64,000 bases of DNA from Haemaphysalis longicornis (lineage: Eukaryota; Arthropoda; Arachnida; Ixodida; Ixodidae). Below the pieces are notes generated by a model that was not told the DNA's origin, ran no database searches, and worked only from the letters and a program-made list of their open reading frames with translations. The DNA is taken from contig CM023454.1 in NCBI GenBank assembly GCA_013339765.2, positions 45,889,177 to 45,953,176 of the forward strand, given 5' to 3'. A program made the position numbers and the translations under genes. Shown piece after piece: positions 47,222 to 59,749 of the stretch; position 1 is the first letter of the stretch; every line of letters starts with the position of its first letter.

Positions 47222-47372
47222 TGTAATCAAACAATTACTGCAGAGGGCGCTGTGTGATAGTCTTGCTGTATATTTCTGTGACAAATTAACATTTGTACCG
47301 TTTTTTCCGCTGCCACTCCTCCAGTCTCTTGTGCGTTCAAGGCTAGCAGCCCTAAGCACTACTTTCCCTACA
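47222..47372 (+). repeat. Candidate short LTR
   Basis: The segment begins TGTAATC, ends CCCTACA (TGTA/TACA inverted ends), and lies just upstream of a primer-site-like TTTGTCAGAAGTGAGAC and a gag start at 47404. It contains GAGGGCGCTGTG. No second copy was found in the window, so the upstream limit is a guess based on the terminal bases and the LTR could be longer. Confidence 0.35.
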
Positions 47373-47403
47373 TTTTGTCAGAAGTGAGACAGCTGAGTAC
47401 GTC

Positions 47404-48060
47404 ATGGCTGCCGTGGCTAGCTCTACGCGATGGCTACCAATCCGGAGGCCAAATTTGCTAGGATATCTGGATAACATCCGCCACCTAGTTTCGGCTTCGC
47501 TCAACCAAGTGTATGGTCTACTAGTTAGGTTGTTCGAGGAGTATCTGTCTACAGGACTGCTCCAAGCCACACAGGAGGGTTGGGTACGAGTACTTTACTG
47601 CATGGGTACTCAAGCTCGACGTGTTAGAGCATTTTTGAACCTGTCTACCAAGCCTGTCCGGCGTACAGCATTGTGAAAAGAATATTTACTTCGTATTTCG
47701 TGCACCCTGTCAACGTAGTTCACGAGAGTGATCGTTTTCGAAGGGGGCGAAGCAAGTAGATGAACGCGTGGATGCTTTTTATTACGTATTGCGAAACATG
47801 ATAAAGAAATGTAACTACGTCTCAGGGACCGTCGAGGACAAGGTCGTTCGGGACCGATTTGTTGTTGGTTTGATAGACAACAGTTGATCGGTACAACATT
47901 GCCGCTCTCCCAACTTATAGCATGAAAAAGCGCTCCTGCATGCGCGGCTGCACAAAGATGTAAAACAAGAGATACGGAAAGTTGAAACCAAGTTATCGGC
48001 ACCAGTCGCCGTAGTTGCAGAAAACACAGGCCAGCCCCATGGCAGTCACGTAATCATGCG
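47404..48060 (+). pseudogene. Gypsy-type gag remnant
   Basis: The first 90 codons from the ATG at 47404 contain RLFEEYLSTGLLQAT and VRVLYCMGTQARRV. This is the arrangement of the gag N-terminus in arthropod Ty3/gypsy elements (a W/RLFE-YL block followed by a LHCLGTQG-like block). After a disrupted stretch, 47,800-48,000 encodes TVEDKVVRDRFVVGLIDN and HEKALLHARLHKDVKQEIRK, matching the later gag segment, with two in-frame stops. No zinc knuckle or pol follows. It is a partial, inactive copy. A host exon is a less likely alternative because of the stops and the gag-like order. Confidence 0.6.
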
Positions 48061-49817
48061 CAAGGATAAAGGAAATTGCCTCCTTGTAAGTATGTTTTTA
48101 TACAATATTGATTTTTCTCCACGCCGTAAAAAAGGAGGTTGCCACGTGGAAAATCGGCCTCCTTCTTTATCAACCCCCAATAGAGACTATGTGCACGTCT
48201 TTCTTGACGCGGATTACAGTTTTGTGAACATCACTGAGATCGGATGAAATTTTTTGAAGCACAGTTGTACAATCTTCTACATGCTCTAATCTTGATTTGG
48301 TAACAATTATTGGCTAAAAAAGTGTTTGTCGATCTTTTACGTTGAAATAGCATCCGCCATTTAGCTCTGGACTTGTTACATTCTTATGAAACGCTCTTTA
48401 TTAGCTTGAATGGTGTTAAGGAATTCAAGAAGCTTATCATCGCGACCGCGAATGCTTTCGCCATACCCGCACGAAATTCAGGACAAAGGAGAAAACAGGT
48501 TTAAAATATTTTTGGGCATAAAAGAACGATTATCAAACGATCATCAGACCTAAAACAAGTTGATATCAGTTGGCAAGAGCCAATTCTTGATGGCGAAGAA
48601 TAATGCACGTGAGCTTCTGGTGGTCGTGCTTTCATGCCCACTGATAATAGTTTACGCCGTCCCAAGCTTTAAAACGCGCCACTCGCATCTCTGTTAAGTT
48701 TTTGGATGCGCAATGATGAGCCGAACGATGCTGTGCCCAAATCGGGCAAAGTTCGCACCACTGTTGTTGAAATCTAGCTGAACTGCAATGCTGATTCTTC
48801 TGTTTTGGATTGAAATTGGAGTCGAAATGTAGACGATACGGCTGTTGTGCTTGACAGCAGCTACAGCAAAGCCATCAGAAAAAGTGGGGAAGGAGTCGAA
48901 AATCAGGATGGTGCAAAATATGCAAGTAATCAACATGTCGCGGTCCAGCCCAAATGCCCTTATAGTAACCCTGGGGTTTCTGTAGATGCAGTGCTTCTAC
49001 TACAAGTCTGTGACGAAAAAGGAGGCGTTTTTTGTTAAATCAGCAAATCCATATAAAGCGAATTTGTGAAAACAAGGGAAGTTTGTTGCCGGATATACAC
49101 GCAACAATAGAAAGCAATTATTATCCATGTTTTGCACGTCAGCTAGGAAATCTTCCAGCCAAAGGTTAGAAAGAATGAGCAGTGAATCTGCAGTGGAGTG
49201 CAGAGCAATGAGAACATAATATGTCCATGTTTGGCACTTACTGAATTGATACATTAAAGTTGGCGCGGTACTCTGCGAAAACCTCAGTGCAAGGGACTTT
49301 CAAAAATGGCACGATGAAGGTATCTCGCAAAAGGCGTCGAAGTAATGCAACACGCCTATAGCAATACCAGACCAATACACGAAGAGCAGGTGAATAATCT
49401 TGGAAGTAGTATAGGCGGCTCTATTCAAATTCTTCCTGAAGATAATTTTCTTGGGCATGCCTGAAACACTGAAGAAGTAAGCAGACACTTCGTTGCTGTG
49501 CCATAAAATTGTTGTGGTTGTTCCTCTAATGATGGCGTGTACACAATCATGGGATCGGCCAAAGATCAGCCGGTATATGAAAGAAAAGAATTCCTAACTG
49601 CTGACAGTACTCCAGAACACATAACAAAGAATCAAGACAAGAGAATAGTCAATAATAAAACTAATATTATAATTATAAAAATATGAAAAGAGGAAGAATG
49701 GAAGAAAAATTACCCGATCTTCAGGAGAGGAACCCCGAGTAGGATGCGGAGCATCGCGGGGTTCACCTACATTTCTCTCAAACCCAATTAGTAACACAAC
49801 GGAACGCAACGGAGCCC
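48061..49817. other. Unassigned AT-rich region
   Basis: Short frames on both strands without a recognised domain. A good 5' splice-site-like sequence, CTTGTAAGTATG, lies near 48,084-48,095 but has no exon support. An AT-rich run occurs at 49,640-49,700. Confidence 0.5.
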
Positions 49818-50202
49818 CTAAAGGGAATGTAGACGTTGTTGACGTTTACAAACGGCTTCCCGTTCGCGAAGGTTCGATTCCGCCCTTCGCTTCGTACGTT
49901 TGCGTTCCACTTCAGGTTGTGGAAGTTCCGGTACCACCGCTCGACGTTCTCGAACCGGCGCTCCTTGACGTTGCCTAAGCTCAGGATCCACTGCTTGACG
50001 TTGACGCTTCAAAGCTGCTTCGCTCTGACGAAGTTCAGGGTCTGACGCTCAATTCAAGAGTTTGCGTTCAGCGTCGCGCGCCCTTCGCTTCGCAGCTTTG
50101 TCTTGAGTGGCCGTAACGTTGCTATTAGTCTTTGGGCTGATGCTGACGCGTGCTTGCGTCAGCCCACTCACTGACGGGACTGTTGCTTCCATCATACTTC
50201 AT
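49818..50202 (-). pseudogene. Arginine-rich repeat protein fragment (DPELRQ repeats), frameshifted
   Basis: Reading down from the ATG at 50202, the product begins MKYDGSNSPVSEWADAST. One frameshift near 50,127 and one in-frame stop near 50,050 separate this from a run of basic repeats: ASDPELRQSEAALKRQRQ, AVDPELRQRQGAPVRERR, AVVPELPQPEVERKR and AESNLREREAVCKRQQR. The repeat unit is about 17-19 residues with a PELRxRE core followed by KRxRR. The frame ends at TAG (49818-49820). Proteins with such repeats form large families in ticks and are reminiscent of arthropod STPR-type DNA-binding repeats, but that link is by resemblance only. This copy is broken. Confidence 0.55.
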
Positions 50203-50899
50203 AGGAAGCATCAACGGAGTCAACCGAAGCAAGCGCTGCACTGAACGCGCGCAGTGCTCACACGCTTTACATTCACACTTGAAAGATAGGAGACTAGAGG
50301 AGGAGAGTAGCGCATGCGCCGCGAGAGCAGAAGCGAGAACGTAGGAGAATCGCAAGCAGGTGCTAGGAGAGAAGTGGAGAGAGGAACGCGCAGCTGTTGG
50401 AGAGCGGGAAGGTGAATAGTTGCGCATGCGTAGTAGGAGTGCGGACGCCGACGCCGCGGGACATACACCCGAGCAAGAGACGATCCGCATCTAAAAATGT
50501 GCAAAAGTGTAAATGGTAAAAGCTTTGCAGAAGTGCAGAGGAAACGAATCGAAGTACATTGTGCCGGTAGGCAGCGCAGGAGGGCAGAACAAACGCTGCT
50601 GCAAATCTTCGTTTCTAAACCATCGAAATATCTACCAGTCCTTGTGGTAGTTGCCGCCAGGGGCCGAGGACTGCGGACGCATGCACACTTCGCTCCAACT
50701 TAGGACACCAAATTTCGTGACTGTTTGGCCTAACGTGACAAGAATTATCATCACAAGATGCGGAAAGCTCACCCGACTATTTGGAACCTAAAATCACAGG
50801 TGGGCGACAATTTCCAGAGATTTTACCAAGCTTTTTCAAAAATCGACGGGAACCACCACGCTAAGCCTAACCTCGTTTTCGGGCACACCGGAGCGGGGT
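50203..50899. other. Region upstream of the repeat pseudogene; GC- and purine-rich
   Basis: Bases 50,203-50,500 read as a CT-rich strand in the minus direction with TGCGCATGCG-type palindromes (about 50,308-50,330 and 50,420-50,432). They may be the 5' part of the same repeated gene or element as 49818-50202. A 121-codon minus-strand frame (50490-50125) runs through and includes the MKYDG start, but the upstream part looks low-complexity. From 50,500 to 50,900 nothing is recognised. Confidence 0.45.
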
Positions 50900-50966
50900 C
50901 GGGCGCGGAACGGCATCGGGGGGTCCCCTTATGGGAGTGGTGCTAAGGTAACTCCCGTACAGAAAG

Positions 50967-52610
50967 ATGGCCCCGGCCAAGCGTGTGGAAGTAGACGAAG
51001 TCACGATTAATCCACAGATATACACAAGATCGAATGGATGGAAGACGGTAGGAAAAAGAATCAAGATGACGGGCGGCGACGTGGTAGGCCTACCGCCGGC
51101 ACCCGGCAACAGCAGCGAGCGCGCCAAGGCCCTCCTGACGTCATCGGTGGCGGAGGCAGCTGCAGCTCAAGAACGGGTGCCAGCGGCTAGGACCGGCCGT
51201 GTCATCATCCCCTTAACAAACGAAAGCTGTTGAAGATAGCATGAATGCCGGAGCTCCAGCGCGTTGATATGAAGATCATCGTGTGATCACGTGGAGGACT
51301 CCGTGTCAGCGGCGTGACTCGAGTAGAGCTCTGCAGGGTTATGACGGCGGTGGCGCTTATCATAGCCGAACATACAACAGAATACGTGCTGTGTCCGAAC
51401 AGCCACCAGATCATCTTTGCAATCAGCACACCAAGACGTGAGAATGCGGACCGCTACAGAACAATAGAGCTAATAGACTTCCGCGGAACTACGCATGAAA
51501 TCTGCACCTACAAAGCTGCCACCCTTAGCACAGTGAAAGGTGTCATTCGGGACAAAGCACTAGAGGATAGGCCCCAGGAAATTCAAGAACAGGTAGTTCA
51601 AGACCATTACATGGCACTCCAGGCCAAGAGCATCGGTAGGTCTGTCTGTGGTTATCGCTTTTGCGGGGCAAAGTGTGTGAGATAGATAAGATGTGGAAAC
51701 CTTTTAATGGATGCACAATAAACCGCAAACATTTCGAGGCCTACCATGAGTGCGGCAGACTGGGGCACCGTATGGATGTGTGCCCTGACCCCAACAACAA
51801 GATTTGTTGGGGATGTGGAGTAGCCGGGCAACTGGAAATCCATACCAGCCAAACCAAGTGCAGACTGCGTGCTGGAGACCATCACACAACCGACCGAGTG
51901 GGCAAAACTAAACACACCACTCCATACATCATTCGCCAGAGAAGATGGGAATGAAGAGATCAGAACCAGCATCAACAAGGACGCAGCCGGGACCATAAAG
52001 GTCCTGCACGCGGATCCCAAAACAGAGGCAGATCAAGATTAAAGACCCCCTCTGGAGCGCTGACGGTCGCCAGCGGAGCCGCTCCCGGGTAAAGTATCGG
52101 CTGCTGGGTAGCGCAGGTGGCCGTCATAGACGTTTCCGGTCGAAGTCGTCTGAGGGTGGCGGCCGACAATGGGAGTCGATGGGACGAGTGGCGCCAAACA
52201 CAAGGAGCGGCTCGACACGGCGGAACAGGCCCGGCAAAGAGGAGGTGCGGAGCCGGACGGAGGGGTAGAGCTCCCGAGGAGGATCCGGTGACCAACGCGG
52301 AGCAGGAGACACGACGGTGGGCTGTGCAAGCGGCTCTCCCAAATCTCGCACCATCGATAATAAGTTCCCCTTCACATCCCCCACCAAACACACCCAGACA
52401 ACCCCTAAGGAAACTGCGCGAAATCGTTGAACTACCGCAAATTACTACGTGCCAAAATGGCCAAATTCAAGAGCAGAACCCTCAACTCAGAATATATATG
52501 AACAGGATAGCGCACCTCGGTGCCAAATCAGGGCAGGCTGCAACTTATGGCCTCGAAGGGACAGCAGCTGCAGCTCAAGGACTGCGCAAATATCTGCGCC
52601 GGAGGTAGCC
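50967..52610 (+). pseudogene. LINE ORF1: nucleic-acid-binding gag-like protein with zinc knuckles
   Basis: The product begins MAPAKRVEVDEVTINPQIYT at 50967. Three successive frames are needed to follow it: 50967-51233; 51314-51685 with EHTTEYVLCPNSHQIIFAI and ELIDFRGTTHEICTY; and 51661-51954. The last contains zinc knuckles ECGRLGHRMDVCPDP and ICWGCGVAGQLEIH. The first knuckle appears to have lost its leading cysteine (tyrosine stands there). Beyond 52,050 a basic, proline-rich tail runs to about 52,606. ORF1 proteins of this type coat LINE RNA. The frameshifts make this copy inactive. Confidence 0.82.
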
Positions 52611-52989
52611 CCCTCCGACTAACGACAAGATGACAGAGCAGCCAGAGCAGAGCCAGGAGGCAATGGAGGGCGAAAAAGCCCCAGCCAACAAAGAAATCGC
52701 ACAACTGCAAAAACAAGACGAGCAAATGCAACTTACCCAAGGGAGTCTGCGATCCTGACGACGCTATTACGGATAGAACACCGCCTTAACACAATAGAAT
52801 CGAAACAAGAAAGACTAGTATCGCGAGTTGCTGGTGATGGAAGTAAGAATGAAATTTGTGTCGCTGAAATGGGACCGGACGGAAAGGAGCAAAGAGGGCA
52901 CAGTAAAATGACGTGGCCGAGTTGATATGAACAACACCGATGAAGCAGAAAACAAAGATCAGGAACAATAGGCGAAGGGGCACCTGCGA

Positions 52990-55900
52990 CACCACAGCGA
53001 TATTTCAATAGAACTGCAGAGGCATCCGAAACAAATATACGGAGCCAGTGGACGCAGTTGAAAAAGGACCTGTCACCATAAAGGAAACAAAGGGAAGACA
53101 GAAAATCCCGGGATATGTTACATACACCGACCCTACGGGATGGGCACTGCAATCCTCGTAGAGAATCAAGTAGCGCCCATCCAACACGTCACGGCTCAGG
53201 CAGTATGTGAACACAAACTCATAGAAGTACATGCAAGAGACATCGGAAGCAAGAGTATCGTAATCGTAAATGAGTGTTTCATAATGAGTAACGTAAAGTA
53301 GAAGTATTCAGATCGCGCTGCAGAAACGATATTCAGCTCTCACTGAGGAAGCCCAGCTTACGATACAGGAAGCCAGCGACAACCTTGCACGCATGATCAC
53401 AGAGTTTGGAGTAGACGTCGGGGGCACGGTGGCTAGACAGGATGCTGGTGAACTTTCCAGGAGACCAAAGATCTAACTAGAAAACGGCAAACTATGACAA
53501 TCTCCACCCCAGCTGAAAGAATATAACTAGCGGAGCTGTCGAAGTTAACCAATAAGCGTAAGACAGCTGGCAGACGGAAGTGTAATATGGAGAGCATCAA
53601 ATACGCCGTAAAGAATGGAGGTAGCCTAAAAGCAGTGACGAGGCGTCTTGGCGTGGAAAAAAAAGCAGATGTATATACCTAAAGATCCGCGAGCCACTGT
53701 CATTACAAATAGGGATAAAATGTTCACAGTGGCCCAGGAGTTCTTTCGGGACCTGTACAATAGCCGGAACTTCTAGGATAATGCCGGACGCGAAAGTAGA
53801 TCAGAGGAGATCGGCATCCACCAGCAACGACCGAAGAGGTAAGGAAGGCTTCGAAAGAATTAAAAATGGGTAAAGGACGTGGTGAGTATAAGATAATACC
53901 AGACGTCTTGAAGGATGGCGAAGTTGTATTTGAAAAACTGGCCAACCTGTATACGCAATGCCTAATGACCAGAAGTGTACAGGAATCTTGGAAGAACGCG
54001 AACATCATCCTAATTCATAATAAAGGTGACATGAAGGACTTGCAAAATTACAATCCGATCAGCTTACTGTCAGGCGTCTCCAAGTTACTTACCGAGGCAA
54101 TCGCTAACCGAATTTCTGCAACCTTAGATTTCAGTCAACCTAAAGAACAAGCAGGGTTGCATAAAGGTTATTCAATGATCAATAAGGCGGTAGAGTAGTG
54201 CGCTGAGTATTCTTAACCCCTATATGTAGCATTCATAGAATATGAGAAAGCATTTGACTCGGTCAAACCCTAGCAGTTCGTCAGGCATTACAGAATCAGG
54301 CGGTAGATGAGCATTATTTAAGAATACTAGAGGATATCTTCAATGAGTTCACAACTACCATAATCCTTCATAAAGAGAGCAGTAAAATACCTATACGGAA
54401 GCGCGTGAGACAAGGAGACACAATCTCTCCAATGTTATTCACACCGTGTACAGGAAGTATTCAGAACATTGGATTGGGAACAGGTGCGGGTAACGGTTAA
54501 TGGAGAATACCCAGTAACGTCATATTTGCTGATGACATTGCTATGCTAATTAACTCTGGGAACAAATTGCAAATCATGCTTTCCGCACTGGAGGAACAGA
54601 GTAGAACCATGGGGACTGAAAATTAATACGCAGCAAAACCAAAGTAATGATAAAACACCTCGAGACAGCACAGCAGTTCGGGATAGAGGGCAAGGTAGTG
54701 GAAATGCTAAGCGAATAAATCTACTTAGACCAAGTTGTGACCCGTATCCCAACCATGAGGCAGCGATAATTAGAAGGATTAGAATGGGGTGTGGTGTATA
54801 CGGCAGACATTCTTCGATAGTGAATAGCAGCCTACCATTGCCCCTGAAGAAGAAAGTGTATGACAGCTGCATCTTACTGGTACTCACCTACGGCGCAGAA
54901 ACTTGGAGGCTCACTAAGCGTGTTCAACTTAAATTGAGAATGCATCAGCGAGCAATGCAGCGGAAAATGAGAGGTGTAAAATAAGCGCCAAGAATAAAGT
55001 GTAGTTTGTCAGGGAAGAAACGCATGTTAAGGATGTATTAGTAGAAAATAATAAGAAGAAATGGACGTGCGCAGGGCGGGTATTGCGATGGCAAAATAAC
55101 TATTGGTCATTAGGGAAAACAGGCTAGATTCCTAGAGAGGGCAAGCGTTACAGGGCGCGGCAGAAAGTTAGATGGGCAGATGAGATAAATTTTTCGGGGA
55201 GAGATTGGTCACAGATTGCAGAGGACAGGGGTAATTGGAGAACAATGTGAGAGGCATTTTCCCTGCAGTGGGCGTAGATGGGCTGGTGATGATGATAACT
55301 GTGCGTTTACGGCAGTCCTTCGGAGAAGAAATATGATTTCGACAGCATCGTGCAAGAGGTGAATAGGTCCTCGGCGATTTCAACACCGCGCACACGCTAC
55401 GGGAGCTATAAATTACAATCGAATAGAGGCAAAGCTCTTGTTAAAACACTGGATGACCAAGGCGTGGCCCCATTGAAAGAGCGAGGGATTCCAACGCGAA
55501 GAGCGGACAGTTTAGCAAGAGACACGGAACACGACCTCTCGTGGCTGTGTGGGTCGATTTGCGTCACGTGGAAGTGCGATGACGAAGGCATGGGATCACA
55601 CCACAGCATCACCACCTTCACAATATGGGGACCCAACGTCCAAGCGAAGTTAGGAAAAGCACGGTTATCGGATTTGGACAAGATTGGAAAATACACACAA
55701 GAGGATGTCGAGGAGGAACCCGACAACTGAATAACAAAAGTACAGTCATACAAGGAGTGGGCCGAGAAACAGAAACATGCACTCGAGAAGTTCACGCAAA
55801 CAATCACGACGACAATGCAGACGCCTTTTGTCCACACCAGACAAACTCGCATTGGGCAGCCAGACACTCGTCAACCGAAAGGTGGAAGCGGCAGAGGCAT

Positions 55901-58309
55901 AACAGAAAGCTAGCCCACCACATAGTCCTACTAAACACGCGAATATTGGAGTATGCAAGAGAGCTTAGCAAAGAATTTTGGCTAAAACTATGCGATAGTC
56001 TTCAAGGCCGACTATCAGTGGGGGACACATGAAGGCTGCTGCAATACCTCATTGACCCCACCGCCTGTAAAACCGCACAAAACCACACGTTCACGAAGTG
56101 CCTTAACACGTACTTTCCACAAACAAAAAAAAAGACAGTACCCAGCCCTGGAGAGATATGAAGGACCAGAAAATGTAGACCTGGATAGGTCATTCCCAAT
56201 CTCGGAGCTCTGGGTAACTATTAATGAGAGCAATGAACGCCCCAGGAAAGGACGCTATAACATAAATATTCCTGTCCAACATAAGCAGTAAAAAGGCCCA
56301 GACTCTCCTAGAGAATATTAACAGTGCAAAGGAGAGCTCGCAGCTACCGCCCGAATAGCAGGAGGCGAAAGTCCGTTTTATCCCCAACCCCGGCAAAGCC
56401 CGTGCCATCGAAAAAATGCGCTGTATCCCGCTAACATCATGAGTTGCAAAAGTGAGAGAGAAGATGGTCCTCTGAGGACTACGAGCCCACTTAGAGGAAG
56501 CGGGACAAATGCCTAGAACCATGTTCGGCTATCGCAAGCACTCTTCCACCAAGATGTCATGCTCCAACTTCAGGATTTGGTCATCAAGAAGGCTACCCAA
56601 ACATCCCTAGTGCAATCCTAGCCTCTACATAAATGGAGCATTCGACAACGTCACATACCCCAGCATACTTACAAACCTGAGCAAGACGAGATGAAGACAC
56701 CGGGCATACGAATATGTCAAGAACTTTCTCGCCGCAAGAACAGCTAGCATCGCGGTTGGCCGCGAAAGGTTGGACCTTATCAAGTTGAGTGAGCGGGGCA
56801 CCCATCAGAGGGTGGTTCTAACACCCCTGCTCTTTATTTTGCCACTACTACCTCTTCCCCGCATGCTCGAGCAGATAGAAGGCATATGACATGCTTTCTA
56901 TGCAGACGACATCAGGATATTGACTGAGCGAGCTGGATCGGACGGGTGGATTGAAGAAACCCTAAAGCTTGCAGCGGCCACCGTTTGCGAGTATGCCAAG
57001 TCATGTGGACTGAGCTGTGCACCACAGAAGTCAGAGCTCCTGGTGGTCCTGCGAAGAATACCTCAAAAGACACCACCACCAGTCATTTCAATTAGAATAG
57101 ATAGATGGCACCAAGATCAAACCAACACAGTAATGCGGGATCCAGGGACTCCTGCTGAAAAGCAACGGCAACGCATATTCTGCTGTAGGAAAAATCAAGA
57201 ACCGCGCAGACCATTTTTATCCAGGCTTCGTCGGGTGTTTACTAGGAATAGTTGCCTGAAAGGGGACGACGCCATCCAGATGGTGCAAGCATTCATATTC
57301 TCAAGAATTACACATTTCGTTCGATACCATTATTCTCACGAAAAGTCAGAAGAATACTACAGACACGATTATCGCAAGGCAGCAAGCAGGATCTAGGAAT
57401 AACTATTTATTCGTCAACTAACCGATTGCCAGCCATGGGCATACCGAAAGGGCAGGCGAGTTGGCCGAAGCCAATCTCTCCAGTCAGCACGTCGGACTAA
57501 GCGAAGCTGTCCATGGACGAGTAATACTCACCAACATAGGATGACACGTAGAGCCAATACCAACAACAACGTGCCTGACTCAGGAATGGAAAGAGATCAT
57601 ACACACAAACCCATTCCCCGTAACATGACCCTGAGGAAGCACGATGGCACGAGAGAAGGAAGAGCACTTACATTTCCAAGCAAGTAGACAGACACCCAGA
57701 AGTCCTCTACACCGACTCCTCGGTACACAAAGGCAGCGACCACGTGGTGAAGGTCGTCACTAACAGGGCGTGCCTTGTTACCAGCGCCACAATTAGGACC
57801 AACTACCCAACCAAGGCGGAGGCAGTTGTCATAGCCCTAGCACGCGTTCAAACGGGGGCAGAGGTAGTGGTCACCGACTCCAAAAGAGCGTACGGCAACT
57901 ACCGGAGGGGTACGATCTCCTCAAAGGCGGCGGCAATCACCTATAAGGAAGGAGTACCGGGTACAGCCATAAAGCTCATGTTGGTGCCCGCCCACTAAAA
58001 CGTAGACGGCAACAGCATTACCACGCCCGATTAATGACCGTCCTGGCTGGGCACAACGCAGACGCCCCAACCTTCGTGCACTTATACAGAGATATAACAA
58101 GACGAGATCGAGAAGAGCGGCTAACCCTTCCTGAGCCACACCGCACCCTGACTAGGGACCAGCAAACAATACTCAGGAGACTACAGGCTGTGCCACTCAC
58201 GCACCCCGTACTGTTACATAGAAAGTATCCCGAGACAGAAGAGGACACGTGTCAATTCTGCAACAAAATCACTGTTACTCCTGCCCACATATATCACCGA
58301 GAGCACTAA
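52990..58309 (+). pseudogene. LINE ORF2: endonuclease, reverse transcriptase, RNase H, split and frameshifted
   Basis: The AP-type endonuclease starts near 52,998 with NCRGIRNK and IPGYVTYTDPT. It is cut near 53,290 by the RTE insert and resumes after 55,297 with VLGDFNTAHTLRE, the conserved GDFN motif, then RADSLARDTEHDLSWL. Reverse transcriptase follows: FPISELWVTINESN (about 56,200), NGAFDNVTYPSILTNL (motif A), a weakened motif B (RGTHQRVVLTPLLF) and HAFYADDIRI (YADD codons 56899-56910). RNase H begins with LYTDSSV and includes TKAEAVVIALA and VTDSKRAYGN (57,700-57,900). The end has CQFCNKITVTPAHIYH (58,255-58,300). Stops and frame changes recur throughout. Confidence 0.85.
53297..55296 (+). 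mobile_element. RTE-like LINE inserted into the endonuclease of LINE copy 1
   Basis: The element starts in the linker after its own endonuclease (KRYSALTEEAQLTIQEASDN, about 53,318), so it is 5'-truncated. It continues through ESIKYAVKNGGSLKAVTRR, an EYEKAFDSV motif A, VRQGDTISPMLF (motif B) and FADDIAML (FADD codons 54525-54536). Further on are LTYGAETWRLTKRVQ, ARQKVRWADEINFSGRDW and SQIAEDRGNWR, and the end is GGGCTGGTGATGATGAT. This 3' end and the WADEI block are typical of RTE elements abundant in ticks. Stops and frameshifts show it is inactive. Clean target duplications could not be confirmed. Confidence 0.86.
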
Positions 58310-58520
58310 ACACCATACACCTCTACCCCCGCCCCCATTCCACGAGCTATGAGAGACCTTGCTGGCCAGACCCGCCCTCCAGACTCAACGTGTGCTAGTT
58401 GCCAGAGGCCAGGAGGTGCTGGCCGTATACGGGTGCAGCGAGCAGGGAACCGCTCCGTCCGGCACTAAGAGGTGCCGCCGTATTTTTGGAATACAATAAG
58501 TTACTACTACAACTACCATT

Positions 58521-59749
58521 CATTGCTCAAATACCAATCACAATCAAATACTGCCAGAAATACACGATGAATAGTCAAGAACAGTGCCTCCTTGCTTAAA
58601 AAGATCCCCAGCATGGCGGTCTTACGAAGAAGATTGACGGCTCCTACATACGTTCGTTCCTCTCCCTCTTAAAAGGCTAGCCAAAGACTCAGAAATGGGC
58701 CTCAATAAGGTGACGTTGGTTGGTTGATCGGTACCCACAAAACATGGCGCATATTCTGGCGGAAAATAGACAGAAGCTGCCGGAATTATTAGGCAAGGAA
58801 CCGGTTTATGTTAGAGAAAAAAAGCAAATAAAGAACGAAAAACTATTCAGACAAAAAAAGAAGAGTTCGGACATTTATACTGTCACGAAGCCAAAGATGA
58901 CGCATTGCGCTTGAATAAAAAAAGAAGTAAATAGGAGCGAGCTCGTGCACCCCAAATAAGTAAAACAAATACACAAGTAGCAAAGAAGCTGTCTACAAAG
59001 TGGCGTGCGCAGGTGAGTGTCGGTTTAAAATACCGCATTTTCGGGTCTGCGGCCATTTATCTTTGTGTGCAAAAGGTCTGAAACAGCAGAATTGCATCCA
59101 GAATACTGTAGATCAAATAGCAATATTCTAGGGTGCTGACGGTAATTCAGAAACGCTCTCCAATGAAAAGAGATCACACGTCCACCACAAGAATAAACAA
59201 TGAGACAAGCGCTTCAGTTGGCACACAGATAACAAAAACCGGCGCAACCGGTCGGTAAAGACGAAACATAAACAACAACCCCAATGCAAGGTAATGAAAC
59301 AACCCCCTATGAGAGTGCATAGACTTGATATTAAATAAATAACATTCCGAACAAAAAAAAATCATTCGTCTTGCGGTGTCGGGCCAACAGGAGGCAGAGC
59401 AGAAAGGACGTGTTCCACGTCAGCTCTGACTTTCCAGAGCTCTTGTGGCGCAATTTCCTACAATTCCTTCGAGATAACCACGACATCAAATGCCCACCGA
59501 TCCTCACTTTCGATGGCCTTCGCTTTTTGGGAGTCTAGGCCTCGTCCGGCTTGCAGTGGACGGGAACCCATTCACAGGCGGGACCTACCTGGGCTAAGCC
59601 TAATGTTTCGTACTCGACTTTCGGCACTTCTTGCTGCTCTCGGCGCCTTGCCCTTCGCTCGGGGCTGCAAAATGCAACGAAACGAGGTGGATGGTGAGTC
59701 GATCTCGCGAAAAGACATAAATGAAAAGTCTAGTTGGCGTACGAGTCAC
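58521..59749. other. Unassigned spacer between the two LINE copies
   Basis: Mixed composition, AT-rich from 58,900 to 59,360 and GC-balanced after 59,370. No domain is recognised. The part after 59,370 may belong to an unrecognised 5' portion of LINE copy 2, but this is not supported by a motif. Confidence 0.45.

Larger units (their letters stand above)
50900..58520 (+). mobile_element. RNase H-bearing LINE (copy 1), interrupted by an RTE insertion
   Basis: The element is read on the plus strand: a GC-rich leader, ORF1 with CCHC zinc knuckles, then ORF2 with endonuclease, reverse transcriptase, RNase H and a C-terminal zinc finger. It ends in a TTACTACTACAACTACC tail at about 58,500-58,520. 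Removing the RTE insert at 53,297-55,296 leaves about 5.6 kb, the normal size of a complete LINE of this group. Every ORF carries several stops and frameshifts. Copy 2 of the same or a close family follows head-to-tail at 59.8-62.9 kb. Confidence 0.87.

Noticed and set aside
48080..48100. 5' splice site CTTGTAAGTATG
   Set aside because: A good match to the consensus, but the upstream frame belongs to the gag relic and no acceptor or exon could be paired with it.
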